Part shown: one piece after another, positions 5,237-9,340 of the stretch
Position numbering within the stretch: position 1 is the first letter of the stretch
Layout: each line of letters begins with the position of its first letter
Source of the DNA: Betaproteobacteria bacterium
GTDB taxonomy: Bacteria > Pseudomonadota > Gammaproteobacteria > Burkholderiales > SG8-39
Assembly: GCA_019509895.1 (NCBI GenBank)
Contig: JAEKLK010000225.1
Coordinates: 1 to 9,340, forward strand
Direction of reading: 5' to 3'
Length of the DNA: 9,340 nt
Position numbers and translations under genes: made by a program
The notes under the pieces: generated by a model
Database searches by the model: none
Told to the model about the DNA's origin: nothing
Seen by the model: the letters and a program-made list of their open reading frames with translations, nothing else

Positions 5237-6010
5237 ATGCATCCAATACTCAATATCGCCGTGCGCGCGGCGCGCCGCGCGGGCTCGATCATCAACCGCG
5301 CGGCGCTGGACAGCGGCGGACTGCGCGTCACGTCGAAGCGCGCCAAGGACTTCGTCACGCAGGTGGATCACGCGGCGGAGGAAGCGATCATCGAGATCGT
5401 GCGCAAGGCGTACCCGGATCACGGGCTGCTCGCCGAGGAGTCGGGCGCGGAGAAGACCGACGCGGAGCACGTGTGGATCATCGATCCGCTCGACGGCACG
5501 ACCAACTTCATCCATGGCTTTCCGCAGTACTGCGTGTCGATCGGCATCCGGCATCGCGGCGCGCTCGCGCATGCGGTGGTCTACGACCCGACGCGCAACG
5601 AGCTTTTCACCGCGTCCAAGGGCCGCGGCGCCTTCCTCAACGACCGCCGCATCCGCGTCACCACCCTGGCGCGTTTCGGTGATGCGCTCGTCGGCACCGG
5701 GTTTCCGTTCAAGGAAGTGACGCGCCTCGATCTTTATACGCGCCAGCTGCAGACGATGATGCGGACCTGCGCCGGCGTACGCCGCGCGGGCGCCGCGGCG
5801 CTCGACCTCGCCTACGTCGCCTGCGGCCGGCTCGATGCGTTCTGGGAGCTCGGCCTTTCGCCCTGGGACATGGCGGCGGGCGCGCTGCTGATACTCGAAT
5901 CCGGAGGCCTGGTCGGCGACTTGCAAGGCGAGCAGACCTTTCTCGAGACGGGCGACATTGCCGCCGCGACACCGAAGGTGTTCAGCGCTCTTCTCGAGGC
6001 CTTGCGCTGA
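5237..6010 (+). CDS. suhB: Inositol-1-monophosphatase family protein SuhB
   Basis: SuhB is a Mg2+-dependent phosphatase that hydrolyses inositol monophosphate in vitro; in E. coli it also joins the Nus complex that antiterminates rRNA transcription. The 257-residue product begins MHPILNIAVRAARRAGSII, near-identical to E. coli SuhB. Metal and catalytic motifs are intact: EESG at 67-70, WIIDPLDGTTNF at 80-91 (metal ligands D83 and D86), and LSPWDMAAGALL at 207-218 with D211. ALDLAYVACGRLDAFWE, also conserved, precedes the last motif. The ATG at 5237 is fixed by this N-terminus although no Shine-Dalgarno is visible; a switchable hairpin pair occupies the leader. It is transcribed divergently from trmJ, a common betaproteobacterial arrangement, and its last 29 bases overlap a minus-strand gene. 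Confidence 0.95.
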   Translation: MHPILNIAVRAARRAGSIINRAALDSGGLRVTSKRAKDFVTQVDHAAEEAIIEIVRKAYPDHGLLAEESGAEKTDAEHVWIIDPLDGTTNFIHGFPQYCVSIGIRHRGALAHAVVYDPTRNELFTASKGRGAFLNDRRIRVTTLARFGDALVGTGFPFKEVTRLDLYTRQLQTMMRTCAGVRRAGAAALDLAYVACGRLDAFWELGLSPWDMAAGALLILESGGLVGDLQGEQTFLETGDIAAATPKVFSALLEALR

Positions 6011-6314
6011 GGCGCTCCAGCTCGGCGGCGCGCCGCGTGCAGCGCGGCGGGCCGTCGCCGGGAAATAGCATGCAGTCCCACGGCACGACGTAACCCTCGG
6101 GACGATCGAGGCCGAAGAGGAAAGCGATTTCGCGGCCGAGCTCCGTGAGCGAGAAGCGCTCGAGCAGGCCCGCGCCGCCCACCAGGTAGTCGAGCACCAG
6201 GAGCTCGCCCGCGTCCTCGCGCACGCGGATCTCGTGCAGACGCCCGATGTTGCGTCCGTCCGCATCGCAGACCGGCTTGCCGACATAGCGCTCCAGGGGC
6301 ACGATGCGGCTCAT
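5982..6314 (-). CDS. PRC-barrel-like protein, second in pair
   Basis: A 110-residue soluble protein beginning MSRIVPLERYVGKPVCDADGR. The segment VGKPVCDADGRNIGRLHEIR (11-30), followed by strands such as ELLVLDYLVGG and a closing GYVVPWDCMLF, has the look of a PRC-barrel, a small beta-barrel used for protein or RNA contacts (RimM, photosynthetic reaction-centre H subunit). The C-terminal tail (about 88-110) is charged and probably helical or disordered. The ATG shares the TGA stop of the upstream PRC-barrel gene (ATGA, 6314-6311), so the two are translationally coupled. No transmembrane segment or signal peptide is seen. It is the last gene of the lipoprotein-NRAMP-PRC-PRC operon, and its 3' end overlaps suhB antisense. 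The fold assignment is from pattern only; the function is unknown, and context suggests a transporter accessory role. Confidence 0.75.
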   Translation of the reverse strand: MSRIVPLERYVGKPVCDADGRNIGRLHEIRVREDAGELLVLDYLVGGAGLLERFSLTELGREIAFLFGLDRPEGYVVPWDCMLFPGDGPPRCTRRAAELERLSARPREER

Positions 6315-6688
6315 CGGCGTCCGCCCGGCAGGTATCTGACGACGTGCTCGCGCAGCCAGCGCTCGAAATCGAAAGCCGGCGTGCGTTCCACGTCGACATC
6401 GATTTCCATGTCGATATCCAGCTCCCGTACCCGCAGCCACGGGAAGCGGTACGGGTGCCCGGGCCCCCGCCAGCGCGACGCGATGCGCGCCGCCCAGCGG
6501 CCGCTGCGCCTGCCGAAGCGCCGCCACGCCGTGACCGCGTCGCTCTCGAAATAGGCGACGCGCGGCGGTGCGCCGTCGCGCAGCTCGAGGCCGATGCCGT
6601 CGACCTTGCCGATGGCGCGCTTCTTACGGTCGAGCACCTGCGTATCGAGCACGTCGCGCACCAGGTAGATGAGGCGCCGCCTCTTCAT
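6311..6688 (-). CDS. PRC-barrel-like protein with alternating acidic strand, first in pair
   Basis: A 125-residue soluble protein beginning MKRRRLIYLVRDVLDTQVLD. The stretch LVRDVLDTQVLDRKKRAIGKV (9-29) followed by DGIGLEL and PRVAYFE resembles a PRC-barrel. A basic, tryptophan-rich linker follows (about 55-80). Then comes a strand where every second residue is acidic from E89 to E101 (E89, D91, D93, E95, D97, D99, E101), with hydrophobic residues between. The C-terminus (FDFERWLREHVVRYLPGG) looks helical. The ATG overlaps the transporter stop (ATGA, 6688-6685), and its own stop overlaps the next PRC gene the same way, so all three should be made in linked amounts. No membrane segment is seen. 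A regulatory or metal-sensing role for the transporter is inferred from context only. Confidence 0.75.
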   Translation of the reverse strand: MKRRRLIYLVRDVLDTQVLDRKKRAIGKVDGIGLELRDGAPPRVAYFESDAVTAWRRFGRRSGRWAARIASRWRGPGHPYRFPWLRVRELDIDMEIDVDVERTPAFDFERWLREHVVRYLPGGRR

Positions 6689-7905
6689 CGCGAGCCAATG
6701 ATTTCCAGCGGGATGGAGACGATCGCGAGCACCGCCGCGACGAGCACGATCAGCGCCACGACGATATTGGAGAACCGGCTGTTTACGTGACTTCCCATGT
6801 ACGTACGGTCGTTCATCAGGATGAGAAACGGCATCGCTGTGAGCGGCAGGATCACCGCCGTGATCGCCATCGAAAAGAGCGTGAGCTTCATCGGATTCAG
6901 GCCAGTGAGGACGATGAGCGCGGCGAGCGCGATGAAAACCGTATAGGCCATGCTGAAGCGCGCCGCCTTGCGCGGCCGCAGGTTCTCGCCCCAGTTCCAG
7001 CCGAAGGTCTGCGCCATGGCGTACGCCGAGGCGAGCGACAGCTCGAGCGCCGCGCCGAAGCAGGCGACGGCGAGCGAGACGATGAAGAGCCAGAAGCCCC
7101 ACCGCCCGAACGCCGGCAGCAGCATGAGGGCCGCCTGCTCGTAGCTTTCGACATGGATGCCCTCCGGTTTGAGCGTCAACGCCGCGACCACCAGCACCGC
7201 CATGGAGATCAGGGCACCGAAAAGCATGCCGCCCGCGGCGATGAGGCGATTGGGCGTGAGATAGCTCTTGTCCCAACGGTCCTCGATCGCGCCCGACGAG
7301 TAGAAGAGGAACAGGTACGGAGCGATGGTCGCGCCGACGATGCTCACGGCGAGGAAGAGGTAATGCGCGCGCTCATCGGGAGGGAGCGAGGGGGTGACCA
7401 AGGCGCGGGCGAGCTCCGCCGGCTCGGCGCCCAGCTTCCATGCCGCGACGACGAAGCACAGCGTGACAAGGCCCAGGAGCGCCGTGCCCTCCTCGACCAC
7501 GTCGAAGGTCGCCACCCAGAGGAGCAGCCATAACGCGATCGCGACGGGGATCGCCCAGAGCTGAAAGCCGATGCCGGTCGCGAGCTCGAGCGCGACGCAC
7601 ACGCCGCCGAGCTCCGAGGCGAGCACGAGCAGGTTGACCAGCATGGTGAGCGCGAAAGGCACCACCAGCGCCGGGAAGCCGAAGCGCTTGCGGATCGCGT
7701 CGGTGATGGTGTGCTTGCTGGCGATGGCGAAGCGGCCCGACATTTCCACGAGGAAGATGACGCACACCGTGCCGAGCGCCAGCGCCCAGAGGAGCGAGTA
7801 GCCAAAGGCGGCGCCCGCCTGCGACGAAGTGGCGATCGAGCCGGCGTCGAGAAAGCCGCCAATGCTGGTGACGATGCCGAGCGCGATGCCGAGGAAGCGC
7901 TTCAT
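6685..7905 (-). CDS. NRAMP-family divalent metal transporter, divergent metal-site motifs
   Basis: A 406-residue inner-membrane protein with about eleven hydrophobic segments and almost no N-terminal extension. SIGGFLDAGSIATSSQAGA (14-32) aligns with the NRAMP TM1 motif region, whose canonical form is DPGN followed by IATD; here it is D20-A-G-S23. The TM6 motif, canonically MPH, reads A195-P196-Y197 within IVGATIAPYLFLFYSS. Thus the metal-binding Asp is kept, but Asn, Met and His are replaced. TFDVVEEG, ALELSLASAYAMAQTFGW and MNDRTYMG lie in the places expected for the family. Loss of the soft Met ligand argues against classic Mn/Fe selectivity and is compatible with a harder ion such as Mg2+, as in NRAMP-related Mg transporters. 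It lies ten bases after a lipoprotein gene and overlaps a PRC-barrel gene. I avoid calling it mntH because of these motifs. Confidence 0.88.
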   Translation of the reverse strand: MKRFLGIALGIVTSIGGFLDAGSIATSSQAGAAFGYSLLWALALGTVCVIFLVEMSGRFAIASKHTITDAIRKRFGFPALVVPFALTMLVNLLVLASELGGVCVALELATGIGFQLWAIPVAIALWLLLWVATFDVVEEGTALLGLVTLCFVVAAWKLGAEPAELARALVTPSLPPDERAHYLFLAVSIVGATIAPYLFLFYSSGAIEDRWDKSYLTPNRLIAAGGMLFGALISMAVLVVAALTLKPEGIHVESYEQAALMLLPAFGRWGFWLFIVSLAVACFGAALELSLASAYAMAQTFGWNWGENLRPRKAARFSMAYTVFIALAALIVLTGLNPMKLTLFSMAITAVILPLTAMPFLILMNDRTYMGSHVNSRFSNIVVALIVLVAAVLAIVSIPLEIIGSR

Positions 7906-7915
7906 CGCCCGAGGA

Positions 7916-8224
7916 TCATCGTGCCGCGAGCTCGCTCACCAGCTGCCGCACCGCCTCGCGGTCGCCGCGCTCGAGCGCCTGGCGAAGCTCATCGACCGGC
8001 GCCCCGGCCTCGGGCAGCGGGCCCTTGGCGAGCTCGTCCGCCGCCTTCTGCAGCGCGCGGCGCGCATAACGCGTGGGCACCTCGCCGCGCTCCCAGGCGC
8101 GCGCGACGGCCACCGCGGTCAGGCTCCAGGAGCTCGCGCTACGCCAGTCCGCCTCCGACGGGCCGCAGCCGCCGACGACCAGCGCGGCGAGCGCAAGCGC
8201 GCATGCGCGCAGCGCCGCATTCAT
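7916..8224 (-). CDS. Small predicted lipoprotein
   Basis: A 102-residue protein from the ATG at 8224: MNAALRACALALAALVVGGC is a short lipoprotein signal peptide with lipobox VGGC and acceptor Cys20. After it come GPSEADWRSASSW and a mature part of about 80 residues, largely helical and charged (RRALQKAADELAKG, VDELRQALERGDREAVRQLVSEL). The frame is open upstream, with ATGs at 8257 and 8272 that would give longer, more positively charged signal peptides; none has a Shine-Dalgarno, so the start is uncertain. I do not recognise the family. The stop lies ten bases before the NRAMP-type transporter start on the same strand, so it is probably the first gene of that operon and could be a periplasmic partner. 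The 94 bp between its start and the divergent plus-strand gene show no convincing promoter. Confidence 0.7.
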   Translation of the reverse strand: MNAALRACALALAALVVGGCGPSEADWRSASSWSLTAVAVARAWERGEVPTRYARRALQKAADELAKGPLPEAGAPVDELRQALERGDREAVRQLVSELAAR

Positions 8225-8305
8225 CGCCCGGCCGCGCAGCAAGGCGGATGCCCGCATGCGATGTCGCGTCATAGTCCGTGCTTATCATGCGCCCACCTTA
8301 TGACG

Positions 8306-8313
8306 AGGAGGTG
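8306..8313 (+). promoter_or_regulatory. Perfect Shine-Dalgarno of the small basic protein gene
   Basis: AGGAGGTG begins 13 bases before the ATG at 8319, leaving seven bases between AGGAGG and the start codon. It is the best ribosome site in the window and supports the 54-codon gene as real and well translated. Confidence 0.85.
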
Positions 8314-8318
8314 GATTC

Positions 8319-8483
8319 ATGGCAGGCAAATCGGTCAAGAACAAGCGCAAGTACAAGGCGCTCAAGCGCAAGGGCATGTCCAAGTCGCGCGCCGCGGCGA
8401 TCTCCAACGCCGGCAAGAGCGCGAGCCGCAAGGGCGGCAAGCGCGGCGGCCGCAAGTCGGCCAAGCGCCGCAAGCACTCCTAG
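8319..8483 (+). CDS. 54-residue, highly basic protein (DUF7218-like)
   Basis: A very short gene with a strong Shine-Dalgarno and strong codon bias (nearly all Lys codons AAG, Arg codons CGC). The protein has 14 Lys and 8 Arg among 54 residues, no acidic residue and no Cys or Trp. Its N-terminal half, KSVKNKRKYKALKRKGMSKS followed by RAAAISNAG, fits the pattern YxxLxxxGxSKxxAAxIxNA of small proteins I associate with DUF7218; longer relatives of those may carry a Rho-N-like C-terminus, absent here. The C-terminal half is low-complexity (SRKGGKRGGRKSAKRRKHS), like histone H1 or ribosome-associated tails. Binding to nucleic acid is a reasonable inference, but the function is unknown. It ends tail to tail with the DUF427 gene, the two stops sharing CTAG at 8480-8483. 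Confidence 0.85.
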   Translation: MAGKSVKNKRKYKALKRKGMSKSRAAAISNAGKSASRKGGKRGGRKSAKRRKHS

Positions 8484-8860
8484 GAAGCAGTGATCTCGAA
8501 CTTGTCCGGGTAGAACGCGACGAGTTCCTTGATCGCGAGCAGCTCATCGTACGGCTGCTCGTAGCTCCACACCGCGTTCTCTAGGCCGTTCTTCACCGAG
8601 TAGTACGAAGCCGTGCCCTTGAATGGGCACTGGGTCTGATGGCTCGAGCGCGCCAGGCGCTCCATGCGCACATCCTTGCGCGGCAGGTAATACACCAGCG
8701 GCGCGACGACGCTGCCCTCGTGCGTCTCGTGCATCTCGAGCGCGCTCGCCGAATCGGCGATCACCTCGCCCGCGTACTTCACCTGCACGCGCGCGGCAGC
8801 CGGCCGCGTCGTGATCTTGTGCTTCGGATATTTGCTGAAACCAGGCGCGGGATTGCTCAT
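8480..8860 (-). CDS. DUF427 domain protein
   Basis: A 126-residue cytosolic protein that is one DUF427 domain. Typical blocks are visible: VQVKYAGEVIADSASALEMHE (about 26-46), PLVYYLPRKDVRMERL (54-69), SSHQTQCPFKGTASYYSV (72-89), AVWSYEQPYDELLAIK (96-111) and the closing FYPDKFEI. The biochemical role of this family is not established as far as I know. The start ATG overlaps the stop of the upstream GFA-family gene (ATGA, 8860-8857), so the pair is translationally coupled. Its 3' end meets the small basic gene from the other strand, with no room for a classic terminator between them. Confidence 0.93.
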   Translation of the reverse strand: MSNPAPGFSKYPKHKITTRPAAARVQVKYAGEVIADSASALEMHETHEGSVVAPLVYYLPRKDVRMERLARSSHQTQCPFKGTASYYSVKNGLENAVWSYEQPYDELLAIKELVAFYPDKFEITAS

Positions 8861-9258
8861 AGATGCCGTGTCTCCGCGGGCGTCGCCTTAGGGTCGTCGT
8901 GCAGCATGTCGAAATAGCGCACCGGCGCGCTCGCGAACTCTTCCGCCGGTACGCCATCGAGGCAATTCACGCGCACGGCGACGATGTCGGCACCCTTGGG
9001 GTCCGTGCCGCGGGTGAACGGCCGTACGCCGCACGCGGTGCAGAACATATGGTGCAGGCGCTTCTTGCCAAACTGGTATTCGCGCAGCGACTTCTCGCCG
9101 GACAACAGGTGGAAGTCCGCCGCCGGAATGAACGCCATCCAGGCGCGCGTCTTGAAGCAGCTCGTGCAATTGCACTTGAACGTGCCCTGCGCAAGGTCGA
9201 GCGCCGCCTCGTAGCGCACCGCGCCGCAGTGGCAGCTTCCCTGGTAGGTCTTCTTCAT
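8857..9258 (-). CDS. GFA/CENP-V family zinc protein (glutathione-dependent formaldehyde-activating type)
   Basis: A 133-residue protein with the GFA fold. All seven expected zinc-site cysteines are present: C9 and C11 (GSCHCGAVRYE), C29, C31 and C34 (KCNCTSC), and C73 and C76 (MFCTACG). The founding member was described as speeding the glutathione-formaldehyde adduct, but most relatives have no proven substrate, so the name should be read as family only. The ATG at 9258 is chosen over an in-frame GTG at 9276 because it overlaps the stop of the upstream VOC gene (ATGA, 9258-9255) and has GGAAGG about ten bases upstream. It is the middle gene of a VOC-GFA-DUF427 operon, a set that could relate to thiol adduct chemistry. 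Confidence 0.92.
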   Translation of the reverse strand: MKKTYQGSCHCGAVRYEAALDLAQGTFKCNCTSCFKTRAWMAFIPAADFHLLSGEKSLREYQFGKKRLHHMFCTACGVRPFTRGTDPKGADIVAVRVNCLDGVPAEEFASAPVRYFDMLHDDPKATPAETRHL

Positions 9259-9340
9259 CGCGGCTTCGCCTTCCACAACCCCATCATGCGGCCCTCCGGA
9301 TCGGTGAAGAGGCTGAGCTTGCCCATGCCGGGCACCTTCT
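9255..9340 (-). CDS. VOC-superfamily (glyoxalase-like) protein, C-terminal fragment
   Basis: The window edge cuts this gene, leaving the last 27 codons: KVPGMGKLSLFTDPEGRMMG followed by LWKAKPR and TGA. The pattern VPGMGxxxxxxDPxGxxxxLW is the usual last strand of small vicinal-oxygen-chelate proteins annotated as glyoxalase-like; the glutamate that often ligates metal in this strand is not seen here. The stop overlaps the GFA gene start (ATGA). The substrate cannot be judged from this fragment. Confidence 0.8.
   Translation of the reverse strand, partial: KVPGMGKLSLFTDPEGRMMGLWKAKPR

Noticed and set aside
5182..5358. Longer trmJ start at 5358
   Set aside because: The extra 59 codons overlap suhB in antisense and are not found in the TrmJ family; MPPIRIVLCRPSHPGNIG fits the family start.
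4982..6286. Minus-strand open frame of 434 codons opposite suhB and into trmJ
   Set aside because: It is out of frame with trmJ, antisense to suhB, Arg/Ala-rich and without a domain.
6787..7533. Plus-strand frame of 248 codons opposite the transporter gene
   Set aside because: The translation is almost all Arg, Glu, Asp and His, the typical antisense image of a hydrophobic membrane protein.
8225..8318. Promoter pair between the lipoprotein and the small basic gene
   Set aside because: TATCAT at 8283-8288 resembles a -10 for the plus strand but lacks any -35, and the minus strand shows only weak AT-rich hexamers, so no promoter is called.
1..9340. CRISPR arrays, tRNA or rRNA genes, insertion sequences, prophage or integration sites
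   Set aside because: No repeat-spacer pattern, cloverleaf, transposase, integrase or terminal repeats were seen on either strand.

Overview
The window is GC-rich chromosomal DNA from a proteobacterium, most likely a betaproteobacterium. The reasons are the divergent suhB / trmJ-cysE-iscR order running into iscS-iscU-iscA-hscB-hscA, and proteins that align closely with the E. coli ISC proteins from memory, including identical numbering of key residues in IscS (K206, C328) and IscR (C92, C98, C104, H107). There are no rRNA or tRNA genes, CRISPR arrays, insertion sequences or phage genes. It reads as core genome on the left and small accessory operons on the right.

Left half (1-5181, all minus strand): transcription runs right to left through trmJ (tRNA methyltransferase), cysE (serine acetyltransferase), iscR (Fe-S regulator), iscS (cysteine desulfurase), iscU (scaffold), iscA (carrier), hscB (J-protein) and hscA (Hsp70, cut by the window edge). 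CysE makes O-acetylserine for cysteine, IscS takes sulfur from cysteine, IscU/IscA build and pass clusters, and HscB/HscA drive cluster release from IscU. Two points stand out. First, hscB carries an in-frame TAG about 20 codons before its expected end; the lost C-terminus is still readable in the same frame right up to hscA. Second, besides two IscR-like operators before iscR, a third very good type-1 IscR-like site covers the trmJ stop codon and the -35 of a promoter whose predicted start coincides with the cysE AUG. This suggests that cysteine supply is wired into the Fe-S regulator and that cysE mRNA may be leaderless.

Middle (5182-6010): a 55-bp divergent region with mutually exclusive inverted repeats, then suhB on the plus strand.

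Right half: a minus-strand operon (8224 down to 5982) encodes a small lipoprotein, an NRAMP-type transporter with non-standard metal-site motifs, and two small PRC-barrel proteins joined by ATGA overlaps; its last gene overlaps the suhB 3' end. A 54-residue, extremely basic protein is encoded on the plus strand behind a perfect Shine-Dalgarno. It ends stop-to-stop against a second minus-strand operon (VOC fragment, GFA-family protein, DUF427 protein), again with ATGA overlaps. Apart from the regions listed as features, no gap exceeds 100 bp.
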